DNA from: Corynebacterium sp. CNCTC7651 | Lineage (GTDB): Bacteria; Actinomycetota; Actinomycetes; Mycobacteriales; Mycobacteriaceae | Assembly: GCF_021496665.1 (NCBI RefSeq) | Contig: NZ_CP071246.1 | Location: forward strand, 930,001 to 994,000 | DNA length: 64,000 nt | Direction of reading: 5' to 3' | Made by a program: the position numbers and the translations under genes | The notes under the pieces: model-generated | Seen by the model: the letters and a program-made list of their open reading frames with translations, nothing else | The model's database searches: none | What the model was told of the DNA's origin: nothing | Part shown: piece after piece, positions 56,052 to 64,000 of the stretch | Layout of the letters: every line of letters starts with the position of its first letter | Numbering within the stretch: the stretch's first letter is position 1

Positions 56052-56591
56052 GTGGCCGGCGCGAAGCAACTGCTTGAATTGACCTGGTTCAACAAGGACA
56101 AGGCGCTCATTCCCAGTGAAGAGGGGCGTTACGCATACGAGTGGGTTGACCCGAACGACCCGCGGTACTGCGAGACGCGCACGCTCGTGGTTGATGACGC
56201 GGTTACCGGTGTGCAGTCGCCGAAAGAGGAAGGAACGCAGTACTCAGAGCGGGCTGACATCGAGCCCACTGAGGAGAACTTGCTCATCCTAGGCGAATCT
56301 GGCGACGTACTTGAGGCACTTTGCCGCGTTCCCGAACTGCGGGAGAAATACCTGGGCAAGGTTAAGTGCATTTATATTGACCCACCATTCAACACGGCGC
56401 AAACCTTCGCCAACTACGAGGACAACCTCGAACACTCCGTCTGGTTGACCATGATGCGTGACCGTCTCGTTCACCTGCGCAAGCTTCTTAGTGATGACGG
56501 CTCAATTTGGGTCCACCTCGATGACGTGGAGAAACGCAGTACTCAGAGCGGGCTGACATCGAGCCCACTGAGGAGAACTTGCTCATCCTAG
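56052..56591 (+). CDS. Type III methyltransferase (Mod), 5' fragment
   Basis: First part of a type III Mod gene that would encode 613 residues if one 299-bp copy were removed. This ORF gives 179 residues: the true N-terminus plus LLILGESGDVLEALCRV and the methyltransferase motif YIDPPFNTAQTF (DPPF at 110-113). After residue 160 it runs out of frame into the second copy and stops at 56591. The start is GTG 56052 with a weak ribosome site. The fragment lacks the SAM motif and cannot methylate alone. Base composition is more AT-rich than the core genes. Confidence 0.82.
   Translation: MAGAKQLLELTWFNKDKALIPSEEGRYAYEWVDPNDPRYCETRTLVVDDAVTGVQSPKEEGTQYSERADIEPTEENLLILGESGDVLEALCRVPELREKYLGKVKCIYIDPPFNTAQTFANYEDNLEHSVWLTMMRDRLVHLRKLLSDDGSIWVHLDDVEKRSTQSGLTSSPLRRTCSS
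56234..56532. repeat. 299-bp tandem duplication, copy 1
   Basis: The 299-bp unit starting AACGCAGTACTCAGAGCGGG and ending GATGACGTGGAGA is followed directly by an identical second copy. A shared A at each edge is the only microhomology. Confidence 0.97.
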
Positions 56592-56831
56592 GCGAATCTG
56601 GCGACGTACTTGAGGCACTTTGCCGCGTTCCCGAACTGCGGGAGAAATACCTGGGCAAGGTTAAGTGCATTTATATTGACCCACCATTCAACACGGCGCA
56701 AACCTTCGCCAACTACGAGGACAACCTCGAACACTCCGTCTGGTTGACCATGATGCGTGACCGTCTCGTTCACCTGCGCAAGCTTCTTAGTGATGACGGC
56801 TCAATTTGGGTCCACCTCGATGACGTGGAGA
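56533..56831. repeat. 299-bp tandem duplication, copy 2
   Basis: Identical to 56234-56532 at every base read. 299 is not divisible by three, so the duplication shifts the mod frame. Deleting one copy restores an exact 1842-nt gene. Confidence 0.97.
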
Positions 56832-58192
56832 ACCACCGAATGAGGGTACTAATGGACGAGGTATTCGGTAGTGGGAACTTCGTCGCGGAGGTTATTTGGC
56901 AAAAAGTATATTCGCCCAAGAACTCAGCAAAATACTTGTCTATCGAACACGATGTGATCATTGTGTTCGCGAAGAACAAGCAAGTGTGGCGCCCCAACGA
57001 TCTACAACATAGGTCGGCCGGAAGTGATGCGAAATATACCAATCCCGACAATGATCCAAGGGGACCGTGGAAGCCGGGAGATTTTTCCGCAAATAAGCCC
57101 TACTCAAAAGGAATTTACCCAATTACAACTCCGTCGGGCAGGGTGATCCCGGGCCCTCCTCAAGGACTCTACTGGAGGAGTTCTTTAGAGACTCTAAGGA
57201 AGCTCGATGCTGACAACAGAATCTGGTGGGGAAAAGAAGGCAATAACTCGCCAGCCCCGAAACGTTTTCTCTCCGAAGTTCGAGGGGCTGTCCCCCAGAC
57301 CATTTGGGCTTATGAGGCCGTTGGCCACAATCAAACAGCGAAAAACGAAATACAGGCTCTATTTCCCGGACAGAACCCATTTACTACCCCCAAACCAGAA
57401 CGCCTGCTCGAACGAGTCATTCACATCGCCACAAATCCCGGCGACATCGTCCTCGATGTGTTCGCCGGTTCGGGAACTACCGCCGCGGTAGCCAAGAAAA
57501 TGGGACGACACTGGGTCACTTGTGAACTCGTGGAGGACACATTCAACCGTTTTACGCGCCCGCGTCTGGAGAAAGTCATCAACGGTGAAGATCAGGGCGG
57601 AATCAGCATTCAGAAGCCAGAGCGCGTCGACGCGACCGAGGAAGGTCTGCCCGAGGGGCTCTCGCCGGAAGACGCCCAGAAGTTCAACAGTGCTCTCAAC
57701 AAGGTGCTCGCAGCGAACCCCGAATTGAAAACCGAAGCGGTAGTTAAGGCGCTCAAAACTGCGACGAAGACCAAGAACCTAAAAGGCGTGGTCAACTGGC
57801 ATGGCGGTGGCGGCTTCGCGGTCGCACACTTAGCTCCGCAGTGCTTCGACTACGTCCCCGAATTGGGCCTCGTCACGCTTACCGAAGCGGCAACCGGTGC
57901 GACGCTCGTGAACTCTATCGCCGCAAACCTCAACTTCTCGCTCACCCCGAACAACCGCCATTTCGACGGCAAACGAGGCTCTATGTTCCTCAAAGTGGTC
58001 GAAGGCCGACTTGATAGGGACAAAGCCGAAGAGCTTCTCGCCCCCCTCAATGTAGGCGAAGGCGTCACGATCGCCGCAACGGAGCTCGAACCGGGAATCA
58101 AGCAGTTCGCGAGGGCAACGGACAAGCCGTGTCAGATTGTCCATATCCCGAACGACATCTTCACCTACTCGGGCACGCAGGAGGGAAAGTAG
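56579..58192 (+). CDS. Type III methyltransferase (Mod), 3' part with possible internal start
   Basis: 537 residues in the proper mod frame, lacking only the first 76. It keeps both catalytic motifs: DPPFNT (34-39) and the SAM loop VLDVFAGSGTTAAVAKKMG (~292-310), in the beta-class order. Translation could begin at TTG 56579: GAGGAGAAC lies directly upstream, and the 5' fragment ends 12 nt later, so reinitiation is plausible. The missing N-terminus may be needed for DNA or Res binding. Res follows 2 bp downstream. Whether this form is active is unknown. Confidence 0.82.
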   Translation: MLILGESGDVLEALCRVPELREKYLGKVKCIYIDPPFNTAQTFANYEDNLEHSVWLTMMRDRLVHLRKLLSDDGSIWVHLDDVENHRMRVLMDEVFGSGNFVAEVIWQKVYSPKNSAKYLSIEHDVIIVFAKNKQVWRPNDLQHRSAGSDAKYTNPDNDPRGPWKPGDFSANKPYSKGIYPITTPSGRVIPGPPQGLYWRSSLETLRKLDADNRIWWGKEGNNSPAPKRFLSEVRGAVPQTIWAYEAVGHNQTAKNEIQALFPGQNPFTTPKPERLLERVIHIATNPGDIVLDVFAGSGTTAAVAKKMGRHWVTCELVEDTFNRFTRPRLEKVINGEDQGGISIQKPERVDATEEGLPEGLSPEDAQKFNSALNKVLAANPELKTEAVVKALKTATKTKNLKGVVNWHGGGGFAVAHLAPQCFDYVPELGLVTLTEAATGATLVNSIAANLNFSLTPNNRHFDGKRGSMFLKVVEGRLDRDKAEELLAPLNVGEGVTIAATELEPGIKQFARATDKPCQIVHIPNDIFTYSGTQEGK

Positions 58193-58194
58193 AC

Positions 58195-60789
58195 ATGGCA
58201 CTTCCAATCGCACTTGACCAGGGTCTTATCGACACTATTGCGGCCGAGTTCGACCTGCGTGACCCGAACAAGCGAGCGCTGCGTCAGCTCATTTTTAACC
58301 TCACCGGCGACTTCGATCCACAAGAGCCGATGGTCATGCACATGGCCACCGGAGCGGGCAAGACGTACCTGATGGCCGCGCTCATCGAGTACTTGGCACG
58401 GTTCGGCCTCACGAATGTGATGGTGGTCGTCCCGCCTTCGACGGTCCTGGAGAACAAGACTGTGCAAAATTTCACCCAAGGCTCGCGACGCTACGTGGGC
58501 GGGTTCTCGGCCGCCCCTCAAGTCGTCTCCCCAGGTAACTATGGTGCTTGGCGGGCGGGTCAGTCGGAACTGTTCCGCGACACGGCCGACGGACCTATGG
58601 TTTTTGTGTTCAACGTCTCGCAGTTGATTGAGCCAAAGAAGGCCGATGCGGCAGCTGGCACTGACGAGGGCATGCGCCGAAAAATTCGTGACCACCAGGA
58701 AGAAACCGGATCACTTTACGATCACCTAGTCGGCCTAGATGACCTTGTTGTGATCGCGGACGAGTCCCACTTGTTTGGCACCTCGGCTAAAGCGTTTAAC
58801 AAAGCGCTGAAAGACTTACGCCCCGCTGCCACGATTGGTCTGACCGCTTCGGCATCCGATACGGACCATGTCATCTTCCACTACCCGCTCTACCAGGCTA
58901 TTGAAGACGGCTACGTGAAATCTCCGATGCTGGTCTACCGCGAGAACGGTTACCCGAAGGACTCCGCAGAAGAGCGCCAGCTTCTCGACGCGGTGTCTCT
59001 GCTGCGCAACAAGGAAGCGGCGTACGAGGCCTACGGAGCGGCCAACTTCCCAGGTGAAGCACGCGAAGCGAAACGCACAAGACCACTGCTTTTCGTGATC
59101 TGCGAAAACGTGGCCCACGCGGGCGAGGTGACAAAACTGCTTCAAGGCCCGGGGTATTTCGATGACCCAGAGGCAGTACTCCAGTTCGACAACAAGCACA
59201 ACGACGCTGTCACTCTCAGGCGCCTAGACGAACTCGACAGCCCTGCCTCGACGGTGCGGGCTATCGTCTCCGTCGACCGTCTCAAAGAGGGTTGGGACAC
59301 CAAGCGAGTTGCGGTCATGTGCGCCCTTCGCGCTATGTCTTCGGACATTCTCACCCAGCAGACAATGGGTTGCGGCCTCCGGTTGCCGTACGGGGTGAGG
59401 ACTGGCATTGCTGAGCTTGACCAGTTGGACATCTTGAGCCACAAGTCGTTCAAGTCCCTGCTCAAAGACGAGGACGTGCTGCGGTCATTCGGTCTTGGAG
59501 ACGCCGCTCAAGGCGCAATCTCGGGAATGGACGTGAAGGAGAGTTTTCTTCAAGGAGAGCGGCAGGTCCAACCTCAACCCGGAGTGCCCGGCCACGGAGA
59601 GAACCAAACCACCCCGGGTACCGGTTCGACGGCGGGGCCGGGTGTCCAGGCCGGCGGTTACGAAGCTAATGCTGGGCGAGCGGGCGCTTCTATCGCTGGG
59701 GAGACGACACAGGTCACCGGAGGCGAAAACGGTGGAGTGAAGTTCCGCAGGGTCGGCGACGACGAAACCATCCAGAACCAGAATCCCATTCCTGCGACGG
59801 TAATCACGGTTAACCACAAGTTCGCGGGAAAAACGTTCCTGTTTCCGTCCACGGTCATGGCGAAAGCGACGTCGCCGTTCCTCCTGAGCCACATTGACGA
59901 CGAGGACATCATCCGGGCTGCGAAGCGTGTCTCGGACTCCAAAGAGGCGCTCATCCGTGAAGAAATCGTGGTCCGCAAAGACAAGCTCGACACGAGACGA
60001 AGCACTGACGCGGAGGTCGAGTCGGCTCCCGTGGTGGAAGACGTTGTCATCAAAGAATTGACCCGCCGTGTGTTTGGTCTCGGAGTTGTCACCCAGGACA
60101 AGAAGAACGCGATCACACTTGCCCGGTACGTCCTTCCGACGTTTATGGCGAACGCCGGTATCGACCGCTGGACGGAGAAGGCGAAGCAGTCCGCTGTTGA
60201 CGAACTCGTTGCACTTGTAAATGAGAAGGCGCGCCAGCACGCCAGTAGTCTGCAAACTGAAACGTCTATCGTTCCGGTGGAACTACCGATTGACGAGGTC
60301 GTGACCCTGCCGTTTGGCAAAGAGGTGCTCCAGCAACTCTCCAAAGATCAGCAGGCGAAGTTCAAGCCACGCGAGTTCTACGACGGTTGGAATCGCGGAC
60401 TGTTCCCCGCAGCGAGTTTCGACTCATGGGGCGGTGAGTACCTGCTCGCGCTGCTACTGAACTACACCTCGGACATCGTGTGGTGGAAGCGGCTGTACGT
60501 CTCTGACCACGCGTCGATCATGTACACCACTCGTGACACCTACCACCCTGACTTCGTCGCCCAAGATGTTGCCGGAACCATGTGGATCATCGAGGGCAAG
60601 TCCGACAAGGGACGGGACGACGAAACGGTTCAAGCGAAACGAGCCGCGGCCCGGGTGCTCGTCCGGGAACTGCTCGGCGAAGAGGACTTCGTCGGCCAGA
60701 ACTGGGGCTACGTCATTGCCTACGAATCAGACATTCGCTCCTCCGAGTCGTGGGAAGACTTGAAGCGGAAGTCGAATCCCGGGACGTGA
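58195..60789 (+). CDS. Type III restriction enzyme Res subunit
   Basis: ATP-driven DNA translocase/endonuclease that cuts when two unmodified inversely oriented sites meet; it needs Mod for recognition. The 864 residues have Walker A HMATGAGKTYLM (51-57), DESH box VVIADESHLFG (189-192), helicase motifs VSVDRLKEGWDTKRVAVM and TMGCGLRLPYG. A Gly/Pro-rich linker lies at ~460-520. The C-terminal nuclease shows YHPDFVAQDV ... WIIEGKSDKG (PD785-786, E800-x-K802). It appears intact. I start at ATG 58195, 2 bp after the mod stop. Confidence 0.92.
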   Translation: MALPIALDQGLIDTIAAEFDLRDPNKRALRQLIFNLTGDFDPQEPMVMHMATGAGKTYLMAALIEYLARFGLTNVMVVVPPSTVLENKTVQNFTQGSRRYVGGFSAAPQVVSPGNYGAWRAGQSELFRDTADGPMVFVFNVSQLIEPKKADAAAGTDEGMRRKIRDHQEETGSLYDHLVGLDDLVVIADESHLFGTSAKAFNKALKDLRPAATIGLTASASDTDHVIFHYPLYQAIEDGYVKSPMLVYRENGYPKDSAEERQLLDAVSLLRNKEAAYEAYGAANFPGEAREAKRTRPLLFVICENVAHAGEVTKLLQGPGYFDDPEAVLQFDNKHNDAVTLRRLDELDSPASTVRAIVSVDRLKEGWDTKRVAVMCALRAMSSDILTQQTMGCGLRLPYGVRTGIAELDQLDILSHKSFKSLLKDEDVLRSFGLGDAAQGAISGMDVKESFLQGERQVQPQPGVPGHGENQTTPGTGSTAGPGVQAGGYEANAGRAGASIAGETTQVTGGENGGVKFRRVGDDETIQNQNPIPATVITVNHKFAGKTFLFPSTVMAKATSPFLLSHIDDEDIIRAAKRVSDSKEALIREEIVVRKDKLDTRRSTDAEVESAPVVEDVVIKELTRRVFGLGVVTQDKKNAITLARYVLPTFMANAGIDRWTEKAKQSAVDELVALVNEKARQHASSLQTETSIVPVELPIDEVVTLPFGKEVLQQLSKDQQAKFKPREFYDGWNRGLFPAASFDSWGGEYLLALLLNYTSDIVWWKRLYVSDHASIMYTTRDTYHPDFVAQDVAGTMWIIEGKSDKGRDDETVQAKRAAARVLVRELLGEEDFVGQNWGYVIAYESDIRSSESWEDLKRKSNPGT

Positions 60790-60918
60790 GCCGCTTTAAC
60801 TTTCCTGGTGGATCGCGAAAGACTTGGGATTGCCAATGCCGAATGGCTTGTTATTGGGAGTTAATCCAGTACACTAAATATCAGTGGCGGCGTTGAGACA
60901 CACGTACCGCGCTAATTC

Positions 60919-60945
60919 CGGCGGCAACCTCCATGGTTGCCGCCG
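60919..60945 (+). terminator. Hairpin between res and the DUF3800 gene
   Basis: Perfect 11-bp stem CGGCGGCAACC/GGTTGCCGCCG with a 5-nt loop, 17 bp before the DUF3800 ATG. No T run follows, so it may be a terminator without a tail or a structure in the 5' leader. Confidence 0.5.
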
Positions 60946-60962
60946 CGCCCATTAAAACGAAC

Positions 60963-61910
60963 ATGTTAATTGCCTATCTTGACGAGTTTGGTCACCAAGG
61001 TCCCTACGTGGACAAAGACCACGAGAAGTACAACACGCACCCCCTTTTTGGCTATGGCGGCTACGTTATCGAATCTGACAAGGTTCGTGAGTTAGGAGGC
61101 TACTTCGAGCACATCAAGGAAAAATTGCTTGCTTGGGAGATTGAGCAATCTGGGTGCCATCCCCGTAGGTGGGAAAAGAAGGGTTCCGCACTCCTCACAA
61201 CCAGGAATATGGACAAGTTTGGGTCTGAGATAACCCCTGCGCTTGGAAGGATTTATCGACGGCTTTTTCAGCTGAACGGTAAAGTGTTCTTCTTTGGGCA
61301 AGAAAAGCCAATCGGTCCTGTCAGTGTCACCAGGGAAAAGTCACAGGAGCGTGAGGAACATTGTTTGATCCAATCGCTTAAGAGGCTTGGAGCATTCGCC
61401 AACGACCAGCAAGAACAAATGCTCGTCATTATGGACGCCACTGAGACGGATAACCGAGAGCGTGCAGTGTCAACCGCTGGCCGTACAATCTATTCTGGCC
61501 ACCCCGAAACGCAGCAGATCATTGAAGTCCCTATCCAGGCAGATAGCTACCTCTACGGGACAATCCAACTTGCGGATTGGACCTGTGCGTTACTGTCGCG
61601 GCTCGGAAAGTACCATTTTGCAAATGAGGTGCAGTTCGAGTGGTCCGTTGACCTAGCCAACACGCTTTTCACCGGCCAGCAAAACATCGTGTCGAACAGC
61701 GTGATTTGGACGAATGACCTTGACCGCAATACAAAGTGTTACCCGAGCTCACTCCTACATCATGGTTCTTTCTCTGATTACAGGGAGGAAAAACGACGCC
61801 GGATAGCCCTCCAAAACGACCGTAACAAGCAGATGCAGCATCGTTTGATTGATGCTGGGTCGCCTGAGTTTAAGTCGAAACTAGCGTCGATAAGGCGAGG
61901 GCTTGACTGA
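60963..61910 (+). CDS. DUF3800-domain protein
   Basis: Protein of 315 residues with DUF3800 (RNase H-like fold) signatures: LIAYLDEFGHQGPY at the N-terminus (first acidic residues), LVIMDATETDNRE in the middle and SYLYGTIQLADWTCALLSRL near residue 210, which together supply the acidic cluster. The family is common beside restriction-modification and other defence genes, but its activity is not established. I use ATG 60963; the frame also opens at an ATG inside the upstream hairpin. AT content is higher than in core genes. Confidence 0.8.
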   Translation: MLIAYLDEFGHQGPYVDKDHEKYNTHPLFGYGGYVIESDKVRELGGYFEHIKEKLLAWEIEQSGCHPRRWEKKGSALLTTRNMDKFGSEITPALGRIYRRLFQLNGKVFFFGQEKPIGPVSVTREKSQEREEHCLIQSLKRLGAFANDQQEQMLVIMDATETDNRERAVSTAGRTIYSGHPETQQIIEVPIQADSYLYGTIQLADWTCALLSRLGKYHFANEVQFEWSVDLANTLFTGQQNIVSNSVIWTNDLDRNTKCYPSSLLHHGSFSDYREEKRRRIALQNDRNKQMQHRLIDAGSPEFKSKLASIRRGLD

Positions 61911-61917
61911 TATCCAA

Positions 61918-62037
61918 GTGAGAGAAATTTTCAGCGACTCTCGCAATAAGGGTGACGATTTAGACTTCCGTGTCTTTGAAAACCAATTACCCCCGACCTG
62001 GCGACAACGTGGCTACGACGACATGCTCAAAGCATGA
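61918..62037 (+). CDS. 39-residue ORF downstream of DUF3800
   Basis: GTG-started small ORF reading VREIFSDSRNKGDDLDFRVF ... GYDDMLKA, with coding-like, polar composition. It starts 7 bp after the DUF3800 stop and overlaps the next ATG by ATGA, so translational coupling in one operon is likely. It is too short for family assignment, and could equally be the end of a degraded gene. Confidence 0.45.
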   Translation: MREIFSDSRNKGDDLDFRVFENQLPPTWRQRGYDDMLKA

Positions 62038-62340
62038 CCTCACACCACGACAACTCTTGGGCCACCGAAGCAGCACCCGACAGTTTTTGCACATTGACAC
62101 CAGGTGGAACCGCCCCGTACCCCGCAACGGGGTTTCGGATCGAAGTCCGAGACGAGAACTTCAACCTCCTGTCCGTCCACTGGTCGGCGGCCGCAGCGCT
62201 CGGCGAGACAGCCGAACTGGACCACCTACATCAGATCAGACACAGAACGGTTAGCCCGCGGTGAGAAGGCTGCGGTGTACCTCGCGCGGTGGGACAGGAT
62301 CGAAACCGACAACGACCCGCTTCTCAAAGAGACATCCTAG
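62034..62340 (+). pseudogene. Small gene, probably frameshifted
   Basis: From ATG 62034 one frame is coding-like (GFRIEVRDENFNLLSVHWSA) until ~62215, then loses character and stops at 62264. Another frame takes over (TTYIRSDTERLARGEKAAVY, then LARWDRIETDNDPLLKETS) to TAG 62340 with strong codon bias. A single indel near 62215-62230 would join them into a ~100-residue protein of unknown family. A genuine 76-residue gene ending at 62264 is the alternative. Confidence 0.45.
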
Positions 62341-62405
62341 CATCTACCGAACCTCGTACCCCTGTGGTTGTTTGCCACCCAGGGCCCTAGGCAGGCTCCT
62401 GGGGT

Positions 62406-62978
62406 ATGAGACACCACCACTTTGACGAATCAGACATAGAGTTCCTTTCCGCACCGGTTCCGAAACGGCGGCGTCCCGAGTCGGTCCTTCTCCACCTCGA
62501 CTTCCTCGACCGCGACGAACTGTCCCACATGAACGTGTTCCTCGGCCGCAACGCCGAGACCGTGCGCCTGCTCGGTTCCGACGGCGAGCACGTCGAGTTC
62601 GACGTGGCCGAAGCGAAGAACTTCTTGACCGCGTTGGTGAAGAACTGCGACCGCGCCACCGGTCTTGTAACCCTGGAAGCCGACGCTGACCCGCGGGACT
62701 TGTCGCAGTGGGAACGCTCGCGGCTTGTCGCAGAAACGCATATGGAGAACGACACGCTCGTAGCCGACACCGGTGTGTACGAGGACGAACCGCGCGAACT
62801 CATTGACCCTCGTTTCGGGAAGCAGACCTACGAGGTGTGGGCAGAGTGTGGGACCGAGTTTCTCGGCCGCACAAACAAGCTCCCGCTCGCCCGGAAGATT
62901 GCGGAGAACTGCCGGAAGGAGGGACTGCCGGCAGTGGTGTGTCAGACGCGACGGTGGTTTGTGCCGGCTGGCGAGTAG
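62406..62978 (+). CDS. Hypothetical accessory protein, 190 residues
   Basis: Not recognised. The sequence is acidic and soluble: MRHHHFDESDIEFLSAPVPK, LHLDFLDRDELSHMNVFLG, FDVAEAKNFLTALVKNCDRA and a C-terminal AENCRKEGLPAVVCQTRRWF. No signal peptide, membrane helix or known catalytic motif is seen. The reading frame shows clear coding bias. It lies between the broken small gene and the sigma-like gene, 170 bp before the latter. Confidence 0.65.
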   Translation: MRHHHFDESDIEFLSAPVPKRRRPESVLLHLDFLDRDELSHMNVFLGRNAETVRLLGSDGEHVEFDVAEAKNFLTALVKNCDRATGLVTLEADADPRDLSQWERSRLVAETHMENDTLVADTGVYEDEPRELIDPRFGKQTYEVWAECGTEFLGRTNKLPLARKIAENCRKEGLPAVVCQTRRWFVPAGE

Positions 62979-63115
62979 ACAGCGGCACGGTGATCCTGTC
63001 CCGTCCAAGGACGAGCGCTTTACCCAAGAAATGATGCCCCGCACGCGATTAGGTTGACTGGCGACGTGCTCAGACGAGTCACGAAACTACCTAGCCAGAG
63101 GGGGTACCCAGAAGC

Positions 63116-63121
63116 TAAACT
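63116..63121 (+). promoter_or_regulatory. -10 element before the sigma-like gene
   Basis: TAAACT at 63116-63121, 26 nt before the GTG at 63148, with GGGAGG as a ribosome site between them. Unlike many genes here, this one would have a short leader. Confidence 0.45.
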
Positions 63122-63147
63122 CTCCTCCTAGAACATGAGGGAGGCTC

Positions 63148-63915
63148 GTGAGCGACTTAGGCAGGTTTCGCAACGAAGGGCGGCGTAAGCGTAAGACCAC
63201 CGTCGCGTGGACGGAGTCCACAAAGCCGAGCGGGGAATCAGATCGCCTTGCGGGTGACCGCGAGCTCTATGAAGTTCTGCGGGAACAAGGCTTTCAAGGC
63301 AGGGACTACGACGATTTTGAAATCGAGCTCATGGGGTACGGGTTCGCATGTATCAAGAAGTGGATTCTGACGAAAGAACTGCTTTCCAAATGCCGTGAGA
63401 AGTTGAAATTCGTCCCCAAGGACGAGGACGTCCGTTTAGACCTCCTCACCCCAGAAGAGGCAGAAGAAATTGCCCAAGACATCGTAGTGGAATCCGTCCT
63501 CGGGTTTCGGGAAGACGCGCTTGTTGGAGGAAAGTGGTCACCGACTGGCGGAGCGAGTTTGAAGACCTTCTTCGTCGGCAGGTGCTTGATGGAGGCGTGC
63601 CGGGTGCTGAAACAACGTGCCAAAGAGCTCAAGAGGACTGCACGCTACATACAAGAGGTTGAAGAAGATGAATTGCACAACCTGCCTTCACGCGAAATGC
63701 CGTTGGAGACGCAATTTGAACGCGACGACGAACTGCGCCTCGTGACCGGGTTGCTTTCGGAGAGAGAGTTGGAAGTCGTGCGTTTGCATGCCGAAGGGCT
63801 TTCTGCGAAGGACATTGCGGGCAGACTCGGAATGCTTCCTCGCAATGTGAACAAAACGTTGGAAAGGGCGCGAGGGAAAGCCAGAAAGCATAGGAACGAA
63901 GGAGGCGTGGCATGA
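63148..63915 (+). CDS. Sigma-70-like / HTH regulatory protein
   Basis: Protein of 255 residues. Residues ~204-247 (LSERELEVVRLHAEGLSAKD, then IAGRLGMLPRNVNKTLERAR) form a region-4/LuxR-type helix-turn-helix. The middle part (YGFACIKKWILTKELL, then GASLKTFFVGRCLMEACRVL) resembles a diverged sigma region 2, as in sigma-like proteins of actinobacterial mobile elements. It starts at GTG with GGGAGG upstream. Its stop overlaps the ATG of the next gene by ATGA. A regulator of the accessory region is the natural guess; ECF sigma factor versus simple activator is open. Confidence 0.68.
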   Translation: MSDLGRFRNEGRRKRKTTVAWTESTKPSGESDRLAGDRELYEVLREQGFQGRDYDDFEIELMGYGFACIKKWILTKELLSKCREKLKFVPKDEDVRLDLLTPEEAEEIAQDIVVESVLGFREDALVGGKWSPTGGASLKTFFVGRCLMEACRVLKQRAKELKRTARYIQEVEEDELHNLPSREMPLETQFERDDELRLVTGLLSERELEVVRLHAEGLSAKDIAGRLGMLPRNVNKTLERARGKARKHRNEGGVA

Positions 63916-64000
63916 CTAGCCGTTACAAAGAGGCGTTGGGGCGCTCGTCATTTGGCACCCAAGAGGTACGCCAAATGCGGTCGAGGGTGTCGAATGAGCA
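63912..64000 (+). CDS. Unknown gene, 5' end only
   Basis: ATG 63912 overlaps the stop of the sigma-like gene (ATGA) and is followed by 29 visible codons, MTSRYKEALGRSSFGTQEVR and on, with no stop before the window ends. The tight coupling says it works with the sigma-like protein, perhaps as an anti-sigma or partner; the fragment is too short to tell. Confidence 0.55.
   Translation, partial: MTSRYKEALGRSSFGTQEVRQMRSRVSNE

Noticed and set aside
56052..58192. Two separate methyltransferase genes in tandem
   Set aside because: The shared part is a DNA-identical 299-bp repeat, and deleting it gives one continuous ORF, so this is one duplicated gene, not two.

Overview
The window is a high-GC, densely coded stretch of a Corynebacterium chromosome. 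Four things point to the genus. The order ilvD - PH-domain membrane gene - mscCG/yggB // ilvBNC matches the C. glutamicum layout. ltbR lies divergent to leuCD. An oxaloacetate-decarboxylase-like FAH gene sits near gltX. Two antigen-85/mycoloyltransferase-like esterases imply a mycolate envelope. Many genes have a TANNNT hexamer 6-8 nt before the start codon and no ribosome site, which suggests leaderless transcripts. The species cannot be named from this window alone.

Layout. 1-8390: 3' end of gatB, a YkvI-like membrane protein, a MarR regulator divergent from a GNAT acetyltransferase, a DoxX protein, then ilvD, a PH-domain membrane protein and the MscCG channel on the minus strand. 8400-12240: ilvBNC behind a 17-codon branched-chain leader peptide and an attenuator hairpin. 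12400-18430: small membrane protein, CDF transporter, DUF262 protein, lipoprotein, serA. 18530-25490: SDR enzyme, leuB, a paralogous larger lipoprotein, a cNMP/CBS/DUF294 protein, a DEDDh exonuclease and an FAH-family enzyme, facing an isochorismate synthase (25487-26746). 26747-27330: repeat-rich intergenic DNA, then gltX. 28967-31938: tRNA-Gln, tRNA-Glu, two tandem esterases and an identical second tRNA-Glu. 32029-36703: a lipoprotein, an SbnA-like synthase and an unusual 956-residue fusion of an FAD/NAD(P)-binding module to a fold-III PLP decarboxylase. 37127-55495: ltbR/leuCD, two YbjN proteins, a MutT1-type Nudix, gpsA, ddl, DUF3515, thiL, ung, a DAK2/FakA-like protein, recG, a deleted rsmD, coaD, a TauE-type permease, a polar amino acid ABC transporter and a secreted protein.

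55563-64000: an accessory region starts at a tRNA read as Leu(CAA). It holds the 3' remnant of an XRE regulator, a type III restriction-modification locus, a DUF3800 protein, small or broken ORFs, an unknown 190-residue protein and a sigma-like regulator whose partner gene runs off the window. The mod gene is split by a perfect out-of-frame 299-bp tandem duplication.

How it works together. ilvD/ilvBNC, leuB/leuCD with LtbR and serA cover branched-chain amino acid and serine synthesis. gatB, gltX and the Gln/Glu tRNAs belong to glutamate/glutamine decoding. ung, recG, MutT1 and the DnaQ-like exonuclease handle DNA and nucleotide repair. The most interesting signals are the mod duplication, the SbnA plus FAD-PLP fusion locus, the internally deleted rsmD, the two paralogous lipoproteins bracketing serA-leuB, and the uncharacterised module at 60.9-64 kb.
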